NCBI GenBank assembly: GCA_038501625.1
Contig: JAZAYU010000079.1
Location: forward strand, 186,001-250,000
Origin: Corbicula japonica
Taxonomy: Eukaryota > Mollusca > Bivalvia > Venerida > Cyrenidae
Length of the DNA: 64,000 bases
Reading direction: 5' to 3'
Shown piece by piece: positions 22,180 to 34,869 of this stretch. The position numbers and the translations under genes were made by a program. The notes under the pieces were generated by a model. The model had not been told where the DNA came from and did not search any database. It was given only the letters and a program-made list of their open reading frames with translations. Within the stretch, counting starts at the first letter, position 1. Every line of letters starts with the position of its first letter.

Positions 22180-25100
22180 TTACTCATTTGCAATTTCAAA
22201 TGTTCTACTGAGATCTTTCTGATGCTGGATTTCCCAATCAAAAAGTTGGATCCTGGAATCTTCCAAGTCTACTAGTATTTGTCGCCACATTGTCCAATTG
22301 GATTCCACTAACATCGCACAGAGATCACTGGGTTTCTGCCTGAAGATTTCTACTGCCAACTTCACTGCTTCATCAGAATTGCAGACTCTATCTTCAGGTA
22401 ACTGCAGATTTTCTCTAGCATCAACCAATGCTTGGATGTAGTCATTCTCTGTAGAAGAGCTGAAAACATTGTAAATTGGCGTCATGAAAGGTGAAAATGT
22501 TAGCATAGTGTAGCTGGCCAAGAGACGAGCAAGTCGGCCATTCCCATCACCAAACGGATGCAAAGTCAGAAAACTAAACAGAAACAGACTTGCAATCTTG
22601 AAAGTGTCGCAGAGTGATGTGTCGCTGAGTTTTCCTCCTTTGTTTTCCTTTCTCTGTTTGATAACATCCAGGATGTCATTATACTTATCAATTATTGTTT
22701 CTACAGCTTTGTCTACAACAGTCTCATTACCAAACCAGGGATATTTGAAATCTCTACCCCTAAATTTGGTTTCTCTGCGATTTGTACAAAACCTCCCTGG
22801 CATCTGTGCCTCTTTCATAACACCTTCCATTAAAACTCTGTGAGTCTCGTTAATCAAAGCATTCATTTCAATAAGACCAAAATCATCATCTTTTGTACTT
22901 GCATCTGTTTTGTATTTGTTTAATTCTGTCATAATATGTTTATAGGCTCTGTACAAGTTCATGGTCTCAAGTTTACTTTTCGATGGTAGCATTGCTTGAT
23001 GTGTACTTATACTATCATGCAAAGATTCCAAGTCATTTTCAATGCTTGGAAATGTTTCAAACTCGGGAGACTCTTCAGTTTCTACATGCAACTTTTTTGC
23101 CGACTCTTCACAGTCACCGTCTGACAGTTTTCTTTTACCGCTTGGACTGATAGATTGTTCATCCTCTCTGTCAATCATGTCCATTATTTCTGCTGTGTCT
23201 CCTTGTGACCCTATATTTTCTTCTTTCTGCACATTACATAAAAATCTAAGGAGCAAATTCCTTTTAACACGTCTACGTTTTTCTCTTCCAGTTTTCTGTT
23301 TCAATTGATACCACTCCTGGTAAAGCACAATGTCTCTGATCATCTGAGACACAGGTGGTATTGAGCTGTTTCCCTCTACAGAGGCTCTCCATGGGGGTAT
23401 TTCAGTTGGTTCAAAGGCCAAAAATTCTTCACAGTTTCCAGACTTGGACTTTTCTACAAGTAATGCAAACAAGATACTTAAAGAATATCATTAAAATCAA
23501 ATATTGTGGTATCACTTCATTTCAAGAAAACGAATTTCAGTGAAAAATCAGGCAGTTGTTTTGTATCACAAGGCATACCAGGACTTGGTAATGTTGCTGT
23601 GGTCTGAATTCATGAAATTGCAATAGCACAAAATATGCCAAAATTACATGAGTGTCTGGCAGTTTGTGTTTTTAATTGAAGAATTGTAAATATGTAAGGA
23701 ATCTAATTATTTTTGTAAAGAAAATAAATTTTTATTAACAGTTTTCATTAGAAAAAAATAGAGTTAAAAAAATCTTGAGGTACAATCGTCATCCCACACC
23801 ACCCACACCCACTCTTAAAAAAAAATGTGTCCTTTTGAGATCAAGAAGTAAGAAATTATAAGTAGTCCACCCCATACCTAAAGAAGTGTCTGCCAGTTTG
23901 AGTTTAACTAAAGAATTAAAAAAAAATAGAAGTGTAATAAATTTTTTGGGGGCTGAGATAGGGGATACTTCTAACCACCCTGAATTACCACTTACCGAAT
24001 GAATTTTTTTCCGTTTTGTTAGTTCAGTGTCATTGCACAAAGTAAACAAGAGGGCCATGATGGCCCTTTATCGCTCACCTGAGTACAACAAAGTTATTTT
24101 AAGTAACAGTGACCTAGACCCAGATGACCCATATTCAAACTCGTGCGAGAAATCATTGGGACAAACATCCTGACCAAGTTTCATGACAATTGGAGCAAAA
24201 ATGTGACCACTAGAGTGTTAACAAGAAAATTCTATTTTTAGTAACAGTGACCTAGTTTTTGGACCCAGATGACCCATATCTGAACTCGTCCGAGAAATCA
24301 TTGGAAAAAACATCCAGACCAAGTCTCATGACAATCAGAGCAAAAATGTGACGGCTAGAGTGTTAACAAGAAAATTCTATTTTTAGTAACAGTGACCTAG
24401 TTTTTGGATGCAGATGACCCATATTCGAACTCATCCAAGAAATCATTGGGACAAACATTCTGACCAAGTTTCATGACAATCGAATCAAAAATGTGACCGC
24501 TAGAGTGTTAAATAGAAAATTCTATTTTTAGTAACAGTGACCTTGTTTTTGGACCCACATGACCCATATTCGAACTCGTCCAAGAAATCATTGGGACAAA
24601 CATCCTGACAAAGTTTCATGACAATCAGATAAAAAAATGTGACCGCTAGAGTGTTAACAAGAAAATTCTATTTTTAGTAACAGTCACCTAGTTTTTGGAC
24701 CCAGATGACCCATATTCAAACTCATCCGAGAAATCATTGGGACAAACATTCTGACCAAGTTTCATGACAATCAGAGCAATAATGTGACCGCTAGAGTGTT
24801 AACAAGAAAATTCTATTTTTAGTAACAGTGACCTAGTTTTTGGATGCATATGACCCATATTCGAACTCATCCAAGAAATCATTGGGACAAACATCCTGAC
24901 CAAGTTTCATGACAATCAGATAAAAAAATGTGACCGCTAGAGTGTTAAATAGAAAATTCTATTTTTAGAAACAGTGACCTCGTTTTTGGACCCACATGAC
25001 CCATATTGAAACTCGTCCGAGAAATCATTGGGACAAACATCCTGACCAAGTTTCATGACAATCGGAGCAAAAATGTGACCCCTAGAGTGTTACCTAGAAA

Positions 25101-28100
25101 ATTCTATTTTTAGTAACAGTGACCTAGTTTTTGGACCCAGATGACCCATTTTCCAACTTGTCCGAGAAATCATTGGGACAAACATCCTGACAAAGTTTCA
25201 TGACAATCGGAGCAAAAATGTGACCGCTAGAGTGTTAACAAGAAAATTCTATTTTTAGAAACAGTGACCTAGTTTTTGGACCCACATGACCCATATTCGA
25301 ACTTGTCCAAGAAATCGTTGGGACAAACATCCTGACCAAGTTTCATGGCAATCGGAGCAAAAATGTGACCGCTAGAGTGTTAACAAGAAAATTCTATTTT
25401 AAGTAACAGTGACCTACTTTTTGGACCCACAAGACCCATATCCGAACTCGTCCTAGAATCATTGGGACAAACATCCTGACCAAGTTTCATGACAATCAGA
25501 GCAAAAATGTGACCGCTAGAGTGTTAACAAGAAAATTCTATTTTTAGTAACAGTGACCTAGTTTTTGGACCCACATGACCCATATTCAAATTCATCCAAG
25601 AAATCATTGGGACAAACATTCTGACCAAGTTTCATGACAATCAGAGCAATAATGTGACCGCTAGAGTGTTAACAAGAAAATTCTATTTTTAGTAACAGTA
25701 ACCTAGTTTTTGGATGCATATGACCCATATTCGAACTCATCCAAGAAATCATTGGGACAAACATCCTGACCAAGTTTCATGACAATCAGATAAAAAAATG
25801 TGACCGCTAGAGTGTTAAATAGAAAATTCTATTTTTAGTAACAGTGACCTTGTTTTTGGACCCACATGACCCATATTCAAACTCGTCCAAGAAATCATTG
25901 GGACAAACATTCTAACAAAGTTTCATGACAATCGGAGCAAAAATGTGACCGCTAGAGTGTTAACAAGAAAATTCTATTTTTAGTAACAGTGACCTAGTTT
26001 TGGACCCAGATGACCCATATTGAAACTCGTCCGAGAAATCATTGGGACAAACATTCTGCCCAAGTTTCATGACAATCGAATCAAAAATGTGACCGCTAGA
26101 GTGTTAAATAGAAAATTCTATTTTTAGTAACAGTGACCTTGTTTTTGGACTCACATGACCCATATTGAAACTCGTCCGAGAAATCATTGGGACAAACATC
26201 CTGACCAAGTTTCATGACAATGGGAGCAAAAATGTGACCGCTAGAGTGTTAACAAGAAAATTCTATTTTTAGTAACAGTGACCTAGTTTTTGGACCCACA
26301 TGACCCATATTAAAATTCATCCAAGAAATCATTGGGACAAACATTCTGACCAAGTTTCATGACAATCAGAGCAATAATGTGACCGCTAGAGTGTTAACAA
26401 GAAAATTCTATTTTTAGAAACAGTGACCTCGTTTTAGGACGCCGATGACCCATATTCAAACTCGTCCAAGAAATCATTGGGACAAACATCCTGACCAAGT
26501 TTCATGACAATCCGAGCAAAAATGTGACCGCTAGAGTGTTAACAAGAAAATTCTATTTTTAGTAACAGTGACCTAGTTTTTGGACCCACATGACCCATAT
26601 TAAAATTCATCCAAGAAATCATTGGGACAAACATTCTGACCAAGTTTCATGACAATCAGAGCAATAATGTGACCGCTAGAGTGTTAACAAGAAAATTCTA
26701 TTTTTAGAAACAGTGACCTCGTTTTAGGACGCCGATGACCCATATTCAAACTCGTCCAAGAAATCATTGGGACAAACATCCTGACCAAGTTTCATGACAA
26801 TCAGAGCAAAAATGTGACCGCTAGAGTGTTAACAAGAAAATTCTATTTTTAGTAACAGTGACCTAGTTTTAGGACCCACATGACCCATATTCAAACTCGT
26901 CCGAGAAATCATTGGGACAAACATCCTGACCAAGTTTCATGACAATCGGAGCAAATATATAACCGCTAGAGTGTTAACAAGAAAATTCTATTTTTAGTAA
27001 CAGTGACCTAGTTTTTGGACCCAGATGACCCATATTCAAACTCGTCCAAGAAATCATTGGGACAAACATCCTGACCAAGTTTCATGGCAATCGGAGCAAA
27101 AATGTGACCGCTAGAGTGTTAACAAGAAAATTCTATTTTTAGTAACAGTGACCTAGTTTTTGGACCCAGATGACCCATATTCGAACTCGTCCGAGAAATC
27201 ATTGGGACAAACATCCTGACCAAGTTTCATGACAATCGGAGCAAAAATGTGACTGCTAGAGTGTTAACAAACTAAGTGTGGACGGACGACAGACGACGGA
27301 CATTCATCGATCCTAAAAGCTCACCCTGAGCCAGCTCAGGTGAGCTAAAAAATGTAAGGTTCTTTTTGGAGAGGGATGTGTGGGTTCCCTCACCAGAGAG
27401 ATACCCATACCATAACCTCCCTGACCCCTGAAGAATTTTTATGTAGCTCATCAATTTTCTTCTCATTATATAGATGATAGATGTATATTCCCCCTTCAAC
27501 CACTTTCCCTACCAGAAGATTACAATTACAACTTCTTTTCATAGTAGGCAGAGCACAAACACACCTGCAAGGGGGAGGCTTGTTATTGATTGTTGTTGTT
27601 CCTTTTCTTCATTTAAGTTGATGTTTACCTGAAAATGCAAACTAAACTTGAAAGAAAAGTGAACAAATCTCATTAAACAAGATTGAATCAGCTGAAGAAA
27701 GCCAATGTTAAGTGATTGAATCTCTAGTCAAAGCAGACATTTACAGCCAACACGAATGAAATTTTTCAACTATTGATTATATATTTTAACCCTTTACTCC
27801 ACTGATACATCTTTACTTTGTGGGTGAACAGTGTTGATCCTGATCAGTTGACACATCCATGCCATCATGCCATCTTCTGGTGGGGACAAGGGTTGAAGAC
27901 GGCATGGATGTGCCAGCTTATCTGGTTTTACACAGGTTGCACATTCTTTAAAATGTGTTCATAATCGCTGGGACATACTACCATCAGATATTCAACTAGT
28001 TGGTACAATTTGGTAGCTGTGAATGTTTAATTACATGTACAGTAATTCTAAAAGACTTCTAATTATATACAATATTATATGAAGTATAAGTTATAATTTT

Positions 28101-31100
28101 TAGTGTTCAAAGTATAATTATTATCGTTTACAAGGAGCAAGAAATCTTCTAAACCCATATAACACCCAACACTGTCACAATTCAGTTAAATGCCTAACAC
28201 TTAGCTTCATTTTCAACTATTAAATGTACACTCAGATACCAAGCTGTTTGAGCGCTGTTACACAACAATTGAAGCAATTCAAATTCAAAGAATGTTTATT
28301 TAATTCCGCTTAAAACAATTAATTTTGCTCATTTATTGGGTTAGACTTTTTTATTGTATTTTAAAATGACTAATCAATGCATTACCTCGTGAATATCCAG
28401 TAGGCTAAGATCAGATTCAATGTCGCTTTCTGTATCTTCTTCTTTATCCAAAAGTTCATCTAAACATTTCTGAAAAGAAAATTCACCAATAACTTATACT
28501 GCTATCTTGTCAATTAGTGTTGCATCATTTGAATTATTTACCTTTAGGTTAAGGAAAAAAGGAACAGAACTAGATGTTTTTTGTGAAAAACGCATGTCTC
28601 CCCCCCCTGCGCCGCCCCCCCCCCTGCTCCCAGACCCCTGTGACCTTGACCTTTGGCCTACTGATCCCATAATAGGGTTCTTCTACTCAATAAGGGCTAT
28701 TACCCTATTTGGTTTGAATGCTCTGGGTCAAGCGGTACTCCAGTAATTAACCGGATACGGTTTTTACTCTTCGGGGCCCCTGTGACCTTGACCTTTGACC
28801 TACTGACCCCAAAATCAATAGGAGTCCTCTACTCAATAAGGACATCCATCGTATGAAGTTTGAATGGTCTGGGTAAAATAGAACTCCTATTATTGAGTGG
28901 ATACGGTTTTCACTCTTCAGGTCCCTGTGACCTTGACCTTTGACCTACTGACCCCAAAATCAATAGGGTTCTTCTACTCAATATGGGCTATCACCCTATG
29001 AATTTTGAAGGCTGTGGGTCAAACGGTACTCCAGTTATTGAGCGGAAACGGTTTTCACTCTTCAGGCCCCTGTGACCTTGACCTTTGACCTACTGACCCC
29101 AAAATCAATAGGATTCTTCTACTCTATATTGGCTATCAACCTATGAATTTTTGAAGTCCCTGGTTCAAAGGGTACTCAAGTTATGGAGCAGAAACAGTTT
29201 TCACTCTTCGGGCCCCTGTGACCTTGACCTTTGACCTACTGACATCAAAATCAATAGGGTTCTTCTACTCAATAAGGGCTGTCATCCTATGAATTTTGAA
29301 GGCTGTGGGTCAAACGGTACTCCAGTTATTGAGCGGAAACGGTTTTCACTCTTCAGGCCCCTGTGACCTTGACCTTTGACCTACTGACCCCAAAATCAAT
29401 AGGATTCTTCTACTCTATATTGGCTATCAACCTATGAATTTTTGAAGTCCCTGGTTCAAAGGGTACTCAAGTTATGGAGCAGAAACAGTTTTCACTCTTC
29501 GGGCCCCTGTGACCTTGACCTTTGACCTACTGACATCAAAATCAATAGGGTTCTTCTACTCAATAAGGGCTGTCATCCTATGAAGTTTGAAGGCTCTGGG
29601 TCAAAGGGTACTCGAATTATTGAGCAGAAACGGTTTTCACTCTTCGGGCCCCTGTGACCTTGACCTTTGACCTACTGACCCCAAAATCAATAGGGTTCTT
29701 CTACTCAATAAAGGCTGTCATCCTATGAAGTTTGAAGGCTCTGGGTCAAAAAGTACTTGAGTTATTGAGCGGAAACGGTTTTCACTCTTCGGGTCACTGT
29801 GACCTTGACCTTTGACCTACTGACCCCAAAATCAATAGGGTTCTTCCACTCAATAAGGGCTATCACCCTATGAAGTTTTGAGGCTCTGGGTCAAACGGTA
29901 CTCCAGTTATTGAGCGGAAATGGTTTTCACTCTTTGGGTCACTGTGACCTTGACCTTTGACCTACTGACCCCAAAATCAATAGGATTCTTCTACTCAATA
30001 AGGGCTATCACCCTATGAAGTTTGAAGGCTCTGGGTCAAAGGGTACTCGAGTTATTGAGCGGAAACGAAGTGTGACAGACGGACAGGGCAAAAACAATAT
30101 GTCTCCCCCAGAGGGGGTAGACATAATAACATGTGGATGGCATTGTGTCCATTAAATTTTGGTTAAAATCCCATGTAGTCTGGATCTGTCCCAGTGTCAT
30201 GTACCTCATATGTTATGCTGTCATGCAAAATGACAGAAAGAAGATAATTCTGACTGAACCTTTTTGAGTTTATAAGTCCTCACAACAACTGCAATTTATC
30301 AGATCCGAGTATGAAATAAATAAAACAAAGATATATTAAAATCTGAATAAAAATTGAATTTAAAACAAAACCTTCTACCTGGTTGTGAGGGCTTTTTGTG
30401 GTGGTTTATATCACTTATCAGCTCCATGTACCTTATGTGTCTTGACTAGCTTGCATACCAGTGCTCACAGACATGAATCAGGGTTACAGAACTGATCTCT
30501 TCTCCATTCTATTTTGACCAGTGAAATCCTTAGTAAAGTCTTGATATCTTAAGATAAACCATTACGAGTACCTAAGCTTTGGAGGTTATCTGGCTAACAA
30601 ACACAGAAGCTGCAGTATTTAACCCTTTCCTTGATATATACAAATTTTTACGCATGTGCAACCAGTGTAGATCCAGATCAGCCGCACATCCATGCCATCT
30701 GATCAGGATCTGCACTGGTCGCATTTTGGTCAGAAATAACCTAATAAATCAAAAAGCGAACAGTTTAGATCCTGATCAGACGGCACAGATGTGCCGGCTG
30801 ATCTGGATCTAAACTGTTTGCCCTAGCAATAAAGGTGCATCTATACAGGAAAGGGTTAACACGACCCAGTGAACTAGCTAGGTTGCTAAAGCCAACAACT
30901 ATAATACCTTATACTTATTAGATCTTTCATCAGGAGGTTCTTCAGTCTTTGCTGGTTCAGTATTTGAACAATCATTTGATGACCCGACACGGGCTGGAAC
31001 ATTTGTTCGAACTCTCAGTCCTTGCTGTGTATTAAGATCTTTCTTCAAAACTTTTGAACCTTTCTGAAAATTCAAACATTTTCCAACTAAGCAACAAAAA

Positions 31101-32562
31101 AAGTAGTTTTAAAACAAGTGCATAAAAAACAACAGAAGATTTATTATATCTTAAAAGTATACAATAAAGGTAAGTCTATAGCTCTATAGCTGACAAGTCA
31201 TTTACAAACAAGAGAAGTCTTTAGCTGACAATTACTGTAAGCAACAAACCATGCAACAAACAGCAGCTTTGTCTGCCACTGCAGTCATCATCAGGGAATG
31301 GCTTAGGAAGAGACTTTTGAGAAATAGTTTCCCAATTGTCTTGAACTTCTTCCTCTGCACAGCCCAGGGAGGTTTTTCTCTAGGTTTCACACAGAAAGCT
31401 GAAATCCTACTTGACTTCCCCTTAAAAATTGAGAAACTTCTGACAACCTAAGCCAGTCCCTGAATATTGTATAATGGGTTATTTTCATGACTGAAAATTT
31501 TCGCGATTTAGCCATAATTTAAATTTACATGGTTGTAATTTTAGCCAATTTGCGCCCGCACAAATTTATTTTCGCAATTTTACGGTTGCAGGGCATTCAT
31601 ATTGCAATAGTTCTTGTAATCCTATACCAGCAAATACACTGTAAAAATTAAGTCTTATTAGAAAGAGTGTTTGCTATGGTGTGAAAATTGTGCATTTTAC
31701 AGTGGTATTTTATCAAAATGCTATAAACCAAATTGCACGAATCATAATTGACATCCGTTTTAATAACAAAGGTGATTTTGTTTTTATCAACGGAATAATG
31801 ACTGTGACCACTGCTGATAGACGTTATGAAGCAATAATTAACCTTTAGCCCCCCTAGGATATACTCGGTTAACCTAGAACTTAGTTGAAATCAAGCGTAC
31901 TGTACAATATTACAATTTAGTGCACTTCGCGAAAGTTAAGTTGGGAAATTTTGGCGTTAATTATTTTAGCGAATTCACGATGTTTGTGAAAATAGCCAAA
32001 ATATTATGCTTGCAAAAAAAAACAACATTATACTGTATATGCAAATAAACTAGTTTTTATAAACAGTAGCAGACTAAACAACGTAAAACATTCACTGCTT
32101 TTGCTCAACAAGTGTGCCCAGTTTTTAAGCTTGTTTTCTTATGTCTGAGATTCATTTATAGGGGTGTCAATGAACCACTGTTTGCTTTTGATTCCTTATG
32201 TTCATTCTAACCAAAATGCCACCAGTGTAGATCTAGATCAGATGGCATGAATGTGCCATCTGATCTGTACTTACACTGACTGCACCTGTGGAGGGGAGGG
32301 TTGAAAAAACCAGATTGATCCTAAAGAGCACGGTGTGGGTGTGACATTTTCAGAAGAGGGACAAATATTAATACAAATTTTATATAGTATCATGATTTGC
32401 AATTACCATTTCACCATTGAAGCAACTGCTTATTTTGTATAGCACAGAATCAACCAAATTGATACTAGAGAAACTGTAAAACCTTGGGGTGTTAATAATG
32501 TATTATCTCCTTACTGTTTTATAGTCAACATTTTCTTGATCATTCCAACCTTCTGTTTCCAT
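22180..32562 (-). CDS. Fic-domain protein (predicted AMP transferase), 5 coding exons, 541 aa
   Basis: Fic enzymes usually transfer AMP from ATP to hydroxyl side chains of target proteins. Coding exons on the - strand: 32562-32515, 31063-30908, 28469-28386, 27628-27565, 23453-22180. All have AG acceptors, GT donors and agreeing phases; the sum is 1626 nt. The ATG at 32562 follows an AG acceptor by 3 nt, so a 5' noncoding exon probably lies upstream. Residues 1-117 are charged and low in complexity. A basic run (GREKRRRVKR, about 173-182) could be a nuclear signal. The Fic domain spans about 310-480, with the complete motif HPFGDGNGR at 416-424 and Arg427. No signal peptide, membrane segment or TPR is visible, unlike metazoan FICD, so this is a different Fic lineage. 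No convincing inhibitory-helix motif precedes the domain; an SxxxEN string about 25 residues after the active site is probably chance. Targets are unknown. Confidence 0.85.
24045..27352 (+). mobile_element. hairpin-ended element with ~22 copies of a 145-bp repeat (Fic intron 4)
   Basis: Starts 'aacaagagggccatgatggc' (a small hairpin), then 'cgctcacctgag'. It ends with the hairpin 'ctgagccagctcag' and 'gtgagctaaaaaa'. The array (about 24090-27270) repeats 'tgacctag...catgacccatattcaaactcgtc...ccaagtttcatgac...gctagagtgttaac'. This core is the same as in the 11413 element, yet the ends differ. A two-unit (about 290-bp) block is itself repeated near 26270 and 26560. Confidence 0.8.
27788..27965. 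repeat. dispersed quasi-palindromic element (Fic intron 3)
   Basis: Shows 'ttaaccctttactcc', 'gaacagtgttgatcctgatcagttgacacatcc' and the mirrored 'ggcatggatgtgccagcttatctgg' block. Confidence 0.6.
28576..30128 (+). mobile_element. hairpin-ended element with ten 145-bp units carrying nuclear-receptor-type sites (Fic intron 2)
   Basis: Begins 'gtgaaaaacgcatgtctccc' and ends 'caatatgtctcccccagagg' plus 'gggtagacat', a closing hairpin. Ten ~145-bp units start near 28641, 28783, 28928, 29073, 29219, 29364, 29509, 29656, 29800 and 29945. Each carries 'tgaccttgacctttgacct'; the first is degenerate. The reverse complement is AGGTCAAAGGTCAAGGTCA: a perfect DR1 (two AGGTCA spaced by one A) plus a third adjoining half-site. 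The same family recurs at 34870 and 36859. No coding. Confidence 0.8.
30620..30858. repeat. dispersed quasi-palindromic element, best-preserved copy (Fic intron 2)
   Basis: From 'ttaaccctttccttgatata' through 'gtgcaaccagtgtagatcca', 'catgccatctgatcagg', 'tttggtcagaaataacctaa' and 'agcgaacagtttagatcctg' to 'tgccggctgatctggatcta', ending 'caggaaagggttaa'. Two related halves lie in inverted order. Useful as the family reference. Confidence 0.7.
32185..32305. repeat. dispersed quasi-palindromic element, short copy (Fic intron 1)
   Basis: Shows 'gattccttatg', 'gccaccagtgtagatctagatcagatggcatgaatg', 'tgccatctgatctg' and 'ggaggggagggtt'. Confidence 0.5.
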
Positions 32563-32789
32563 GATCTGAAAATAAAAACAAGAATTTTTATTGTCATGAT
32601 TCTTCTAACAGAATCTTAATTTACGTACCTCTAAAGAAAATAAACTGATCTGTAACTGACAGATTTTGGTTTAAGTATGGTTAATTTCTACTCATGTAAT
32701 ATGTATAGTCAACCAAGTACCTGGAACTTTTTAATTCAATATTTTATCATTTCAATTTGAAAATGATTGACAAAAAAAAACAGTATCAA

Positions 32790-34617
32790 AACAAGAGCTG
32801 TCCGAGGAGACAGCGCGCTTGACTATTCGAATCATTTGAAACAAATGCAATTTGAAGATTAAAACAATAACAACTATGGCCAAACATTCATGTGCAATCA
32901 GGAAAAGTATTAACAAGTGAATGGGAGAAAGTAATTTTAAATAACAGAAATAATTCCATAATGTTCCATAAATATTGAACTAAAAAGGGGAATAACTATG
33001 ATATATTTTTGGAAGAGTTAAAAAAAACATGTTAGTAATTTATGATTGGAAAAATTTACTTTAAGTTCAATATCAATTACTTCAGTAATGTTACAGAAAA
33101 AGAACTGAAATGAAAAAAAAGCATTACTTTAAAAAGCATACAGTAGTCCAAGTGAAAGTGATCTAGATTATGATGGTGAAAATGTTTTTCAAGTTAGAAT
33201 TTGATATTTGTATTAGTTTCAAAGATATGGGCCAAGTGCATTTTAAAAACTTGAAACAAAATCTATTTTAAAAAGGACATAAATTTTAAAAAATTGTAGC
33301 AGAGTTTTCGGTCTTGGTGGTTATTGTAAAGATTATCATAGTGACTGTACATGTATATTCTAAGTTTGAAGTTAATATCTCATGTTGTTTCAAAGTTATG
33401 GATCAAGCGCATATTTAGGCTAATGCAAAAACTAAGTTTAAAAGGGGCATAACTTACAGAAATATTTCTGGTAGAGTTATGGGTCTTGTTGATAATGATT
33501 GAGAAACTAAGGCCAAACATATATTTCAAGTTTCAAAGTAATATCTCTAGTTGTTTAAAAGTTATGAGAGAATTGCATAAGTGAAAAGGCGCATAACTTG
33601 AGAAATATTGGTAGCAGAGTAATGTGTCTTTTTGATAATGACATAGATTTTGATGGTGAACATAAATTCTAAGTTTTAAGGTAATATCTCAAGTAGTTTC
33701 AAAGTTATAGGCCAAGTGCATATTTTGCTTAACACAAAATTTAAGTGAAAAAGGGGCATAACTTGAAAAATATTGGAAGCAGGGTTATGGGTCTTGTTGG
33801 TTATGATGTAGATTTTGATGCTGAATATATATTTCAAGTTTCACGGCAATATCTCAAGTAGTTCCAAAGTTATGAGCCAAGCAAAATGTAAGTAAAAAGG
33901 GGGATAACCTTTAAAAATAATAGTAGCAGAGTTATAGAGTTATGGGTCTTGTTGGTAAGATGTAGAATTTGATGGTGAATATATATTCCAAGTTTCAAGT
34001 TGATATCTTAAGTAGTTTATAAGTTATGGACGAAATTGCATATTTTCCTAAACGCAAAATTTAAGAGAAAAAGGGGCATAATTTGAAAAAGATGGAAAGC
34101 AGGGTTATGGGTCATGTTGGTTATGATGTAGATTTGGATAGTGAAAATATATTTCAAGTATCAAGGCAATATCTCAAGTAGTTTTAAAGTTATGGGCAAA
34201 ATGCATATTATTTTGCTAAACACAAAATATAAGAAAAAGGGGCATAACTTGAAATATATTGACAGCAGAGTTATGGATGTTGTTGGTAATGATGTAGAAT
34301 TTGATGGTGAATATATATTCTAAGTTTCAAGTTGATATCTCAAGCAGTTTATAAGTTATGGACCAAAGTGCATGTTTTCCTTAATGCAAAATTTAAGTGT
34401 AAAGGGGGCATAACTTGAAAAATATTAGAAGCACAGTTATGGGTCTTGTTGGTAATGATGTAGAATTTGATGGTGAATATATATTCCAAGTTTGAAGATG
34501 ATATTATAAGTAGTTTTCAAGTTATGGACCAAACTGCATATTTTGTTTAACAGACGGAGATGCCGACGCCGGGGTGAGTAGGATAGCTCCCCTATTCTTC
34601 GAATAGTCGAGCTAAAA
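32790..34617 (+). mobile_element. array element with ~160-bp cores and an inverted 'tattcgaa' end signature
   Basis: Starts 'aacaagagctgtccgaggag', 'cgcgcttgactattcgaa' and ends 'ctcccctattcttcgaatag' plus 'tcgagctaaaaaa', so the subterminal 'gactattcgaa' is inverted at the far end. From about 33150 to 34545 it has roughly nine units of 'aaggggcataacttgaaaaa', 'gcagagttatgggtcttgtt' and 'ccaagtttcaagttgatatc', each about 160 bp. A GACGCCGGGG-type block precedes the end. It lies upstream of the first recognised Fic exon. Confidence 0.75.
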
Positions 34618-34869
34618 AATACTTATTAATTCTTTTTTCCAAATATTAAAAATCAACATTTATTTTTCTATTTACATGTAGAACCCACATGTTAAAAACC
34701 CTGAAGAACATGTGACAACCACATTTTCTTTCCAATACTTCTGTGAACAACCCATGTATTTAACTAAAACTTAAGGGAAAAAGTAAAACCACAAGTAGAA
34801 AACTTTGTAAACTATTTGTAAGACAGTTCTGTCAATTGTTTTTTTCTAATTGAATTTATATACAACTAG

